Below the pieces are notes generated by a model. It did no database searches. It was not told the DNA's origin and was given only the letters and a program-made list of their open reading frames with translations. DNA of 64,000 nt from Adenanthera pavonina (taxonomy: Eukaryota; Streptophyta; Magnoliopsida; Fabales; Fabaceae), in NCBI GenBank assembly GCA_026686845.1, contig JAIVEN010000015.1:19015501-19079500 (forward strand). Direction: 5' to 3'. Below, piece after piece: positions 38,060 to 48,959 of this stretch. Each line of letters begins with the position of its first letter. Position 1 is the stretch's first letter. The translations under genes were made by a program, and so were the position numbers.

Positions 38060-40435
38060 TATTTAAATCTTTTTCAAAAGAGTTGACAGTAAAATTTTAT
38101 GGTGTATCTGTATTGCAAAACATGAAATTCAACCCAGGATCTTATTAGGGAAAAAAAAAACCCAAGATCTTATTATTGGAGAAAAATATTTCATTCTAAT
38201 TATAGTGAACCTCTCAGGCGCAAAAAAAAAGTGAATTTCATTTATTTATATTATGTATAAGATGAAGTATAGTATTCAAAATTTTTGAAAAACAGGGTTA
38301 CTTATCCCTTTCATGTTTAAAGGCTAATGCAACAGTGTCGGTAAAAAAAAGAAAAATACAAAAAAAAGTTTATATAATATAGATTTGGGAATGTCTCAAC
38401 TACATATAAGATATGATAACTTTTAAAATTTTAAATTATGTGGATCAGTGTATGGGATTATGAGGAATCTATATGCATATATAATTATTTATGTATATAA
38501 TTAATAAATTTTGACAAAAAAATGCATATAATCAATAAATCAATTAATTAAAAAGAGAATGTGTATTAAATATTTTAAAATTATAATATAAATGTAAGAG
38601 AAATCATGAATGTAATATTTGTATCAATGTATCAATAAAATATTTGTCCTTTCTTCTTGATAAAATATCATTACTGGACAAAACATGCAGAAGCATTATT
38701 TTAATACAAATATTCATGAGATTCCTTTTCTGTCTTGTCTTAAAAGTAAAACTCAGAGTTGTAAAATTTTAAAATGATTCGTGTAAAGTGATGTAGATGA
38801 ATGCATATCAACAAGCAAGAATAAAAAATGTATCTTATGGTATTTTGTATTCGAATACGTTTATTATTTTTTTTAAAGTGCCCGGTGTTATAATAATGTT
38901 AAATGATATACTAACCTGAATAAATCTTATTTTTGGAGCAATGCTTGTAATTTTAGTAAATTATTAAAAAACTTATTGTTAATGAATGTTTATTTTATTC
39001 TGTTATTTTATTTTGGGAATTTGATTTCTAACTCTCGCTCTTGCTCTTATATACAAGTAAATTTAGTTGGAAATGATTTACTCCTTATTTTTCATACACA
39101 AAAAAGATTATTCACTTTGTCCCATTTTATCTGTTATTTAAAGTTTTAGCATAAGGATTAAAATAATAATAAATAATATAGTGAATTGTGTAATTTTACT
39201 AAATTATACTTAAATTACAACAGAAAACTATATACTATTAATTGCTCAAGGGTATAATTGAAAAAAGATATTAATTCTTCATTAGTTGTTCAAAATGATA
39301 GATAAAATAAGATATTTAAAAATCTAAAATAACAAATAAAATGAGATGCAGGAAGTAATTTTTAATGTTTTGCTTTGATCATCTTGTTGCAACTTAGATA
39401 TTTACTTAGCTTTATTTTCTTATATTCCTATGTGTATTTAGAAAATGGTAAGTAATGACTGAGCTGAGATTGAAATCCCCTCTTTTATAATATGTAATTT
39501 GTAACTTGAGCTTTGTTACTCCTTTTTTTAAAAAAAAAAAATAGAAAAGTGTATAATTAAATGTGAAAATCTCAATACAATATCTGAGTCTTTTTTGGGG
39601 CCACCGCACAATATCTGAATCATTTTTAGATTTTAAAGCTTTTTAGAATAAATCTGTAAATTTTAAATCACTCTAATTAAGTCTCAATCTAAATCCTTAC
39701 AACTAGAAAAATGAATATATATGCATTTGAAAAAAAAATAAAGAGAAAAAAGTAAATAAATGTATATGTATCTAGATCCCTGGATCTCTAACAGTAAAAT
39801 TTTTTAATGAATGTATGCATGTAAAAAAGAATTCAATTTAAATAAAATATTTGGTATTTATTTGGTAAACTTAAGATTTCAGACACCTGACATTTATAAT
39901 TAAAGGCATCCTATAGAGCATTTGTCATTTTTAAGCTGACAACTCAATCCTGTCCTTGGCATGTCATTTGTCAAGCTTTATCATGATTTTCTTTTTATAC
40001 TTTTAGTGCAAACATTTTATTTGATCATTTCAAGAAAAAATTTTAAGATTGAATTATGCATTTTAAAATTTAGAAGTAAAGGAACAAGAAAAAGAGATAT
40101 TTTCACTTGTTCATAATTTTCTAATTCTTTGAAAAAATTTTCAGCCAAATTTTGTATAACATTTTCATTACTTAAATAAGTCACTTTCTAAAATACTTTT
40201 ATATTCCTAATTATGAGTTATATTTTAAAGTGGTTGGAGCATTTACTTCTTTTTTTCCCCACAAATACCCTTTATTTGTTTGCATTTAATTAAGATGGTG
40301 TTAAAAATAAATAATCACTGAATTTAATTAAAGGTAATATAAGAAAGTAGTGGTAATTTTTTACAAATTTAATGAACTAATTTTTTTAACTTGTATGAAA
40401 TAGTTAAAAGTAACTTATGATAAGAAACAAAGGTC
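38060..40435. other. AT-rich intergenic DNA
   Basis: No gene recognised. It contains one MITE (39.11-39.36 kb) and many A/T runs. It ends at the ATGCT target site of the young copia element. Confidence 0.4.
39112..39358. mobile_element. MITE, family A copy 2
   Basis: The left end TTCACTTTGTCCCATTTTAT followed by CTGTTATTT pairs with the reverse complement of the right end, TTACTTCCTGCATCTCATTT followed by TATTTGTTATTTTAG. Same ends as the copy at 21.63-21.90 kb. Confidence 0.6.
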
Positions 40436-41000
40436 ATGCTTGTTAGGTTGACTGGTCACCCAAGAGGGGGGGTGAATTGGGTGATGCTAGATTTTCGCTC
40501 TTTTGGATCACAACCCAATTTCACTAAGAGTACAGCAAAACAGGGATAAACAGAGGTGGTTGTGTGCAGTAGCTAAGTAGAGAAGATGAAGAACAATACA
40601 CAATGATTTATACTGGTTCAGCCCAATCACTTGGCCTACATCCAGTCCCCAAGCCACCACTTGAGATTTTCCACTATATCCCACAGGTTTGATTCGGGCA
40701 CCTGTGAAGCCTCAGTACATTCCCACAAGTTTCAGTAGGCACTTGTGAAGCCACTCTCCTCACACCCTTACAAGATGTGTAAATCCCTTAGTGTTTCCCC
40801 ACACTAAGATTCTACCCAGAATATGTAGAAAGAAATGTTTACAGAATGAAAACTCTCTTGAAGAGTAGATAATACATTGAAAGTTCACTCTATTGAGGTG
40901 GGTTTTTCAAACAATGCTGAGATAAAAGGATTTTACAAGTTGTAGCAGCATTTTCGCATAAACTCTCTTAATATTATTACCCATGAGTTCAAATGAAGTT

Positions 41001-41010
41001 ATATTTATAG
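41001..41010 (-). promoter_or_regulatory. LTR TATA box
   Basis: Minus-strand CTATAAATAT, about 560 bp from the LTR 3' end. The same site lies at 46,901-46,910 in the 5' LTR, where it would start the element's transcript. Everything from here to 43,054 is then U3. Confidence 0.55.
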
Positions 41011-41124
41011 TTTTGTAGTGTAATTAGACGTTAGATACAAGATCTAGCCGTTAGAGATGTTACCCAATGGTTTACTCTGCAAAACTAGCCGTTACCAACT
41101 TTATTTAATGTTGCTGACATACTG

Positions 41125-42515
41125 AAATTCGAATTTTGGATGTTAACAGACGAATTTCGAAGGAACCGAAGGTTAAAGCTTTTAACGTTGAAATAGCGAA
41201 GTTCGTCTGTTCATAAAGTGAAATTCGAATTTTGAAACTTAGAAAACATTTCCACGTTGTGACATACGAATTTTCAAGAAGAAAGTTTTTCTGTTAAGTG
41301 TGAACAGTGCTTTCAATTTGCTACAGTGCCCTCGAAATTCGAATTTTGGAAGCCCAAAATTCGTCTGTCCACTGAACGTTCAAAGAGGCACAGTAGATCA
41401 CTTTCTTCGAAATTCGAATTTTGAAAGGGTGAAGTTCGTCTGTCAGAGAGACTCTTTTCAGACTAGCTTCAACATTCGAATGTTACAAGACTTGTCATTC
41501 GTATGTCAATGTTTCATTTCAACAGACTCAAAACATAGCTTCTGAAATTTGAATTTTAATGTTCAAAGTTCGTCTGTCAGTGAGTAGTTTTGAAACTTAA
41601 ATTATTCTTGATCTCAGATGAACTTTAACATTGTTCCAGAAGTGTTTTCTTGTTTCTGGAATTGTGGAATTCGAATTTTGAAAGTGGAAAGTTGTTTGTT
41701 GGTTGTTTCAGAAGTATTTCCATGTTTCTGCAATCGCGAAATTCGAATTTTCAAAGTGGAAATTCGTCTGTTGGTTGTTTCAGAAGTGTTTTCACGTTTC
41801 TGCAATCGCGAAATTCGAATTTTCAAAGTGGAAATTCGTCTGTTGGACCTGAAGTTCGAATTTTGCAAGTTAAAATTCGTCTGTCAGTGGCAAGCTCAAT
41901 TCTGCACGAAGGTTCTCTTCGAAATTCGAATTTCGGAGGCCCGAAATTCGTCTGTCGCAACGGAACCTACGTAACTTCGAATTTTGCACTGTAGACAATT
42001 TTACAGAAGCTATAACTCTCTCATTTTAACTCCAAATTAAGCAAATGACCTATGGTTGGAAAGCTCTGAATGTCTACTTTCAAATGAAACAATTTTTACT
42101 TCAAAAACAAACGTGTTTTGTGAGATATGATCGAAATAGTGATAAGAGATCAAAACTGAAAATTCATATCTCACTACTCAACTTTAAATAACCATAGCTT
42201 TTTCATATGATCTTTATTTTGAGTGAAATAACCTTCTTTGAAAAGCTTATTAAGTCTAGTTTCATATGAAATAATTTTTACATCAAAGCCATATGTATTT
42301 TGAGAGATATATCAAAAATACTGATCAAAGGTCAAACTCTGAATTTTTGAAAACCAGATTTCACTAACTGTGCTTGACTCGAAATTCGAATTTCAACACC
42401 TGAAATTCGTCTGTCAGAGGTAAGATCTCTGGAACTTCAAGTTTCAGTCAGCAAAGTTTGTATTTTCACAAAGTATATGAAGTTTAACTTCTCAAAATTC
42501 GTCTGTCATCAGAGT
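41125..42515. repeat. Array of hairpin-forming modules in U3 (3' LTR copy)
   Basis: About a dozen or more interspersed modules of 35-40 bp follow the pattern GAAATTCGAATTT, a short spacer, then AAATTCGTCTGTC. The two halves are inverted repeats: at 41,333-41,369 CGAATTTTGG pairs with CCAAAATTCG, and at 41,919-41,957 CGAATTTCGG pairs with CCGAAATTCG. Other modules start near 41,408, 41,471 (variant), 41,542, 41,665, 41,738, 41,808, 41,851 and 42,380; partial ones lie near 41,125, 41,184, 41,220 and 42,488. GAAATTCGAATTTC is itself a perfect palindrome. All lie upstream of the minus-strand TATA box. Confidence 0.9.
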
Positions 42516-43055
42516 TTTTCAAATCTAACTTATGCTAACATCATATTTACTTAATCTAGCTCATTTAAAGCATATGGTAAGAAGATTAAGTGATTTTCAA
42601 AGATTAATCCCACCTCAAGACCCAAGTAAGACCCAAGTGAAAATAAAATATACCTAGTGACTAGGTCTTCAAATGTTGAGTTCCACTTTCACTTGGACAT
42701 TTCCTTCTTGGCATGCTCCCTTCTGATCTTCCATTTTTGGAGCATCCTTTCTTTTCTTCTTTCTTGAGTGAATGCTCACTCTTCTTACTTGGACCAACCT
42801 ATATTTAATATATTACACTTACAAACCAAGTAGTTAGTCCAGTTTATATATCCAACTTATATTATTCATTGTAAAAGTACAGTTGATATATTTACACATA
42901 GCATGATATATGTATTATAATCATAATTAAATACATGCTAATATGTATTTTACTTCTTTAAGGAACATTATATATGTCAGATACATATAATGCATTTGTT
43001 CCTTATTACTCTATATTTGTCATCATCAAAACTTATATTATACTAAACCTTACAA

Positions 43056-43068
43056 TCTCCCCCTTTTT
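43056..43068 (-). promoter_or_regulatory. Polypurine tract (plus-strand primer) of Sirevirus-like element
   Basis: Minus-strand AAAAAGGGGGAGA directly precedes the 3' LTR start TGTAAGG. This is the standard Sirevirus tract, preceded by TTTGTCATCATC. Similar tracts occur inside the element at about 43,180, 43,231, 43,690 and 43,852. Confidence 0.85.
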
Positions 43069-44373
43069 GATGATGACAAATCACTAGTGAAAAGTATGCT
43101 TAATAAATGATTAACACATATAATGCAGTTTAAGTCAGATAATTCCAGATTAAGCATATGCATATTTTTCACCCAACTTCTCCCCCTATTTGACATCAAC
43201 AAAAAGGTTTGAAAAGTAACAAGTATTTCTTCTCCCCTTATTTGTAAGATTATACCAGTAAGTATAGATGTCTGAGTTGTTTCAAGCACATATAAAAACA
43301 CAAACTGAAATATAAATTATCATCAAAACTTATTATGCACTGTATGTTCAGACTGTGTCTAATTTTTACTGATATCAAAATTAATATCAATTGTTACCAA
43401 TCATTTTCAAAATTGATACCAATGGATAGTGATATTCAAACTAATATCAGTTGTTGCTTGAAAAGTATTATGATACCAAATGTTATGATGCTTCTTGTCA
43501 AGATGATCATGATATTCAAGCATCACAAGAGGTATCTCAGTGTTATAGAGTTGTTGCCTTCTTCCTTTAGGATCAAGGAGAGATGTTGAGGCATCATTTT
43601 CTCCTTTTAGCAAGTTAAGATCAAGCAACAGAACTCTTTAGAATAAAATGAGGTGAGCTAAAGCATAAACAACTTAATTTCAGAAAATGCTCCCCCTCAA
43701 TCTATGCATTTTATAAAGATAAAACCAAGAAAGCATAATGCATCAAAGGAGCATGTTTATTCAATCAATACATGATGTAGGCATTATGATTCAAGTTTTT
43801 CTTTTAAAATCAAAAAGATCCTTTTAAAAGCCTTTACACGCAAATTTATAGGCTCCCCCTAAGCATGAGCATTTATTCAAATATGTATGCTTTTCAAATC
43901 ATGGCTTAAATCAAAATCAGTATACAAGGGGAATTTTTGAAAAGCACAAAAAAAATGGACTTATGCAAATATTGAACTTAACAGTAAGCATCATCATATT
44001 TAAATAATTTCATCATTTGAACAAGGACTATACTTTATTTCAATAACCTCAAATAATAGCACCAACCAAGCATATATATGAAAATTTGTTGAACACTTAC
44101 AAACCAGCTTGGTTAATAGCTAATTTCTTCCCTTTTCAGTATGATTCCAATTGAGTGCATCAGATACTTCATCTTTGTGAGGTTTTCACCATTTAGCTCA
44201 AGGAGTATCTGCAAGAACAAAGAAAATATCTTTTTCTTTCTTTGGTACCCTTTCTGACTTGGGTCCACTAAGGGTCAGTTTGAACATTTTTCAAGTATAT
44301 ATGGGACCAGAGTTCAATCTTACCCAGTTATATATATATGACGCAATAATTGAAAAGGGGTAAGGGTCAAAGA
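43069..44373 (-). other. Non-coding 3' interior of the Sirevirus-like element
   Basis: About 1.3 kb between the end of gag and the polypurine tract. No protease, integrase, RT or RNase H motif appears in any frame. It contains four extra polypurine-like tracts (plus-strand CTCCCCCTATTT, CTCCCCTTATTT, GCTCCCCCTCAA and GCTCCCCCTAAG), a recurrent feature of Sirevirus 3' regions. Confidence 0.7.
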
Positions 44374-46287
44374 TTATTTCCTTATTATTCTTGGCTTGTA
44401 TGCAGTGTAGTATTCCTCATGTCTTCTTTTTGCATACATGCCAATGCCTCTTGAATTTCTGCTCTTTCTCTTCTCAAGGTCAGTAGTATGGTTTCCATTT
44501 GAGTTGATTCCTTGAGATGAGAGAGATAATTGCTTCCAGTGCTTCTCCATGTGATTTGCAGTTGCAGTTTTGGAGTTCTGAGAAGCTTTCCTTTTCAGCG
44601 TCCTCTTTCTTGTACCAATGTATTCTTTCTTCTTGGATTGGTTCTGTATACATGAAACACAAGAGGAAAATTTTGGTACCCACTTGTTTTTGGGTCCAGA
44701 AGGGTTAATGGTATTCTTTGGAACCCATTTCATGCTTTTACTCAAACCATTTTTTCTTATGCTGCACAGATAAGCAATATGACCATTTTTACCACAATAT
44801 GTGCATGATGGTGAGTTAGGCATTATATTAGGCACCAAGAATTTCGAACAGGATTTATTTTTCCCTTTGGACTCACTCCTATAGCCAGCACCAAACTTGT
44901 CAAACTCAGAATTCTGTTTGCCAAGTGAAATATTCAACTTATCCTTTTCTTGGGTGAGATTGGCTATTACTCTAGTCAATTCCTCTTTTTCTTTGTTTAA
45001 TATATCACATGTAAAACAAGAGGAAGTGTATGTGTGAGTTTCACAGATATTTTCGAGATCATTTATTTTATGTTTATATGACTCCTTTTCAGTCTTTTCC
45101 AATTGCAAATCATTTTCTAAGGAAATCACTTTCTTTTTATTGAGTGCAAGTTCTTTAGCTAATCTAATTAATTCATCATGCATTTCATTGTAAGCAACTT
45201 GCAACTCATCAACAGAGAAATCAAAATCAGATTCAGAGTCAGAATTTGATACCTCATTATTGGATAGTGCCATCAAGCATGGATAGGTATCCTCATCGTC
45301 TTCATCTGAACTATTGCCCCAGATTGCAGAGGTATATGCCACTTTAGCTTTTTCACTTTTCCTTTCTTCATATCTTCCTCCTTGCCTCTTTGACTGATAC
45401 TTCAACTTATTTGCATGGCAGGAATGCCTTTGTTCCTGAAGCTCCTTCCTTTTGATTTTGAGGAATTTTCCAAATCTGATGATCAACTCTTTTAGCTCTT
45501 CCTCATCATCATCATCATCATCACTGCTGCTATCATCACTTTCATCATCAGTATTATCATCTTCTGAGCTCTGTGATGTAGTAGCTTTGAATATCAGCAT
45601 TTTTCCTTTGTTTTGCTGCTCCCATAGAAGGTCTAGTCTTCCTTCATATTCAGCAAGGCTTCCAAACAATGTAGTGACAGATTGATATGATTCTCCTCTT
45701 GTTTCTTCAATAGCTGTCACTTTTGGTTGCCATTCTTTGGGTAGAGCTCTGAGTATTTTACATACTTGCTCTCTTTGTGTATAGCTCTTTCCCAAAGCTG
45801 AAAGATGATTAACAATGTGAGTAAAACGAATTTGAAATTCTTTAATGGACTCACCATTGTTCATCTTGAAGGCTTCATATTCAGCTGTGAGAGAGTTGAG
45901 CCTATTCTCCTTGACTCCCTTGGTTCCTTCATGAGCAATCTCTAGAGCATCCCACATTTCCTTTGCTGTGTTGCAATCTGACACTCTGAAAAATTCGTCT
46001 TGTGAAAGTGCACTGACCAAGGAATGCTTTGCCATGAAGTTTATTAGGACTCTTCGTTTATCCACACCATCCCACTCTGCTTCTGGCTTCTTTCTGTATG
46101 TGCCATCATTTTGCATTTTCTTTGGCACAAAGTCACCTTCCTGTATAACAGACCAGATATCTAGGTCTATGGATTGAAGATAAATCTGCATCCTCATCTT
46201 CCAGTATCCATAGTGTTCACCATTAAAGCCTGGAGGTCTATTGACATTGTTCCCCTGTGGCAGAATGTTCTCTCCAAAACCAGTCAT
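44374..46287 (-). CDS. gag: Copia/Sirevirus Gag, 637 aa, intact
   Basis: A single uninterrupted frame starts 53 bp after the 5' LTR. Residues about 10-230 are a UBN2/copia-type Gag core, with R-P-P-G-F-N-G-E-H-Y-G-Y-W-K-x-R-M near 17, W-D-A-L-E-I-A-H-E-G near 112, and L-R-A-L-P-K-E-W near 179. An acidic Ser/Asp/Glu tract lies at about 240-265, and a likely coiled coil at about 375-460. A CCHC zinc knuckle is present (C495-x2-C498-x4-H503-x4-C508), then two K-W-V-P-K motifs (about 520-539) that in complete Sireviruses come just before protease. Here the frame instead runs into a basic tail of about 100 residues. Around 285-310, where relatives carry a first zinc knuckle, only C290/H291 remain. 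The protein would form the particle and package RNA. No stop or frameshift, so it is likely expressed. Confidence 0.92.
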   Translation of the reverse strand: MTGFGENILPQGNNVNRPPGFNGEHYGYWKMRMQIYLQSIDLDIWSVIQEGDFVPKKMQNDGTYRKKPEAEWDGVDKRRVLINFMAKHSLVSALSQDEFFRVSDCNTAKEMWDALEIAHEGTKGVKENRLNSLTAEYEAFKMNNGESIKEFQIRFTHIVNHLSALGKSYTQREQVCKILRALPKEWQPKVTAIEETRGESYQSVTTLFGSLAEYEGRLDLLWEQQNKGKMLIFKATTSQSSEDDNTDDESDDSSSDDDDDDEEELKELIIRFGKFLKIKRKELQEQRHSCHANKLKYQSKRQGGRYEERKSEKAKVAYTSAIWGNSSDEDDEDTYPCLMALSNNEVSNSDSESDFDFSVDELQVAYNEMHDELIRLAKELALNKKKVISLENDLQLEKTEKESYKHKINDLENICETHTYTSSCFTCDILNKEKEELTRVIANLTQEKDKLNISLGKQNSEFDKFGAGYRSESKGKNKSCSKFLVPNIMPNSPSCTYCGKNGHIAYLCSIRKNGLSKSMKWVPKNTINPSGPKNKWVPKFSSCVSCIQNQSKKKEYIGTRKRTLKRKASQNSKTATANHMEKHWKQLSLSSQGINSNGNHTTDLEKRKSRNSRGIGMYAKRRHEEYYTAYKPRIIRK

Positions 46288-46326
46288 TTTGCTCCCGGAT
46301 GATTAGATCCTTTGCTGGGAGTCCTA

Positions 46327-46338
46327 GCTCTGATACCA
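46327..46338 (-). other. Primer-binding site, initiator tRNA-Met type
   Basis: Minus-strand TGGTATCAGAGC lies two bases inside the 5' LTR. This is the standard primer site of plant Ty1/copia elements. Confidence 0.95.
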
Positions 46339-46340
46339 AT

Positions 46341-48954
46341 TGTTAGGTTGACTGGTCACCCAAGAGGGGGGGTGAATTGGGTGATGCTAGATTTTCGCTC
46401 TTTTGGATCACAACCCAATTTCACTAAGAGTACAGCAAAACAGGGATAAACAGAGGTGGTTGTGTGCAGTAGCTAAGTAGAGAAGATGAAGAACAATACA
46501 CAATGATTTATACTGGTTCAGCCCAATCACTTGGCCTACATCCAGTCCCCAAGCCACCACTTGAGATTTTTCACTATATCCCACAGGTTTGATTCGGGCA
46601 CCTGTGAAGCCTCAGTACATTCCCACAAGTTTCAGTAGGCACTTGTGAAGCCACTCTCCTCACACCCTTACAAGATGTGTAAATCCCTTAGTGTTTCCCC
46701 ACACTAAGATTCTACCCAGAATATGTAGAAAGAAATGTTTACAGAATGAAAACTCTCTTGAAGAGTAGATAATACATTGAAAGTTCACTCTATTGAGGTG
46801 GGTTTTTCAAACAATGCTGAGATAAAAGGATTTTACAAGTTGTAGCAGCATTTTCGCATAAACTCTCTTAATATTATTACCCATGAGTTCAAATGAAGTT
46901 ATATTTATAGTTTTGTAGTGTAATTAGACGTTAGATACAAGATCTAGCCGTTAGAGATGTTACCCAACGGTTTACTCTGCAAAACTAGCCGTTACCAACT
47001 TTATTTAATGTTGCTGACATACTGAAATTCGAATTTTGGATGTTAACAGACGAATTTCGAAGGAACCGAAGGTTAAAGCTTTTAACGTTGAAATAGCGAA
47101 GTTCGTCTGTTCATAAAGTGAAATTCGAATTTTGAAACTTAGAAAACATTTCCACGTTGTGACATACGAATTTTCAAGAAGAAAGTTTTTCTGTTAAGTG
47201 TGAACAGTGCTTTCAATTTGCTACAGTGCCCTCGAAATTCGAATTTTGGAAGCCCAAAATTCGTCTGTCCACTGAACGTTCAAAGAGGCACAGTAGATCA
47301 CTTTCTTCGAAATTCAAATTTTGAAAGGGTGAAGTTCGTCTGTCAGAGAGACTCTTTTCAGACTAGCTTCAACATTCGAATGTTACAAGACTTGTCATTC
47401 GTATGTCAATGTTTCATTTCAACAGACTCAAAACATAGCTTCTGAAATTTGAATTTTAATGTTCAAAGTTCGTCTGTCAGTGAGTAGTTTTGAAACTTAA
47501 ATTATTCTTGATCTCAGATGAGCTTTAACATTGTTCCAGAAGTGTTTTCTTGTTTCTGGAATTGTGGAATTCGAATTTTGAAAGTGGAAAGTTGTTTGTT
47601 GGTTGTTTCAGAAGTATTTCCATGTTTCTGCAATCGCGAAATTCGAATTTTCAAAGTGGAAATTCGTCTGTTGGTTGTTTCAGAAGTGTTTTCACGTTTC
47701 TGCAATCGCGAAATTCGAATTTTCAAAGTGGAAATTCGTCTGTTGGACCTGAAGTTCGAATTTTGCAAGTTAAAATTCGTCTGTCAGTGGCAAGCTCAAT
47801 TCTGCACGAAGGTTCTCTTCGAAATTCGAATTTCGGAGGCCCGAAATTCGTCTGTCGCAACGGAACCTACGTAACTTCGAATTTTGCACTGTAGACAATT
47901 TTACAGAAGCTATAACTCTCTCATTTTAACTCCAAATTAAGCAAATGACCTATGGTTGGAAAGCTCTGAATGTCTACTTTCAAATGAAACAATTTTTACT
48001 TCAAAAACAAACGTGTTTTGTGAGATATGATCGAAATAGTGATAAGAGATCAAAACTGAAAATTCATATCTCACTACTCAACTTTAAATAACCATAGCTT
48101 TTTCATATGATCTTTATTTTGAGTGAAATAACCTTCTTTGAAAAGCTTATTAAGTCTAGTTTCATATGAAATAATTTTTACATCAAAGCCATATGTATTT
48201 TGAGAGATATATCAAAAATACTGATCAAAGGTCAAACTCTGAATTTTTGAAAACCAGATTTCACTAACTGTGCTTGACTCGAAATTCGAATTTCAACACC
48301 TGAAATTCGTCTGTCAGAGGTAAGATCTCTGGAACTTCAAGTTTCAGTCAGCAAAGTTTGTATTTTCACAAAGTATATGAAGTTTAACTTCTCAAAATTC
48401 GTCTGTCATCAGAGTTTTTCAAATCTAACTTATGCTAACATCATATTTACTTAATCTAGCTCATTTAAAGCATATGGTAAGAAGATTAAGTGATTTTCAA
48501 AGATTAATCCCACCTCAAGACCCAAGTAAGACCCAAGTGAAAATAAAATATACCTAGTGACTAGGTCTTCAAATGTTGAGTTCCACTTTCACTTGGACAT
48601 TTCCTTCTTGGCATGCTCCCTTCTGATCTTCCATTTTTGGAGCATCCTTTCTTTTCTTCTTTCTTGAGTGAATGCTCACTCTTCTTACTTGGACCAACCT
48701 ATATTTAATATATTACACTTACAAACCAAGTAGTTAGTCCAGTTTATATATCCAACTTATATTATTCATTGTAAAAGTACAGTTGATATATTTACACATA
48801 GCATGATATATGTATTATAATCATAATTAAATACATGCTAATATGTATTTTACTTCTTTAAGGAACATTATATATGTCAGATACATATAATGCATTTGTT
48901 CCTTATTACTCTATATTTGTCATCATCAAAACTTATATTATACTAAACCTTACA
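46341..48954 (-). repeat. 5' LTR of Sirevirus-like element
   Basis: Carries its own TATA box at 46,901-46,910 and its own copy of the hairpin-module array at about 47,025-48,415. One module differs by a transition (47,316) that breaks its CG. Confidence 0.97.
47025..48415. repeat. Array of hairpin-forming modules in U3 (5' LTR copy)
   Basis: Second copy of the array, offset by exactly 5,900 bp from 41,125-42,515. It differs only at 47,316 (G to A, changing TTCGAA to TTCAAA) and 47,522. Confidence 0.9.
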
Positions 48955-48959
48955 ATGCT

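Larger units (their letters stand above)
40441..43054 (-). repeat. 3' LTR of Sirevirus-like element
   Basis: Identical to the right LTR at all but four positions. Plus-strand ends TGTTAGGTTG and ACCTTACA. Near its left end it carries ACCCAAGAGGGGGGGTGAATT, a phrase common at Sirevirus LTR ends. Confidence 0.97.
40441..48954 (-). mobile_element. Young Ty1/copia Sirevirus-like element, Gag only (non-autonomous)
   Basis: Two 2,614-bp LTRs (40,441-43,054 and 46,341-48,954) flank a 3,286-bp interior. The 5-bp target duplication ATGCT is perfect (40,436-40,440 and 48,955-48,959). A methionyl-tRNA primer-binding site lies on the minus strand beside the right LTR, and a polypurine tract abuts the left LTR, so the element is in minus orientation. 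The interior encodes only Gag; protease, integrase, RT and RNase H are absent rather than mutated. Comparing the LTRs base by base I find four differences, all transitions (40,671/46,571; 41,068/46,968; 41,416/47,316; 41,622/47,522), so insertion was recent. It must depend on an autonomous relative for enzymes. Confidence 0.95.

Noticed and set aside
41614..41994. Overlapping open frames of 80-118 codons on both strands (also 47,514-47,894)
   Set aside because: They are translations of the LTR hairpin-module array; repeated words give repeated peptides in every frame.
41125..42515. Regularly recurring short palindromic repeats resembling a CRISPR array
   Set aside because: Eukaryotic LTR, irregular spacing, repeats diverged, and an exact second copy in the other LTR.
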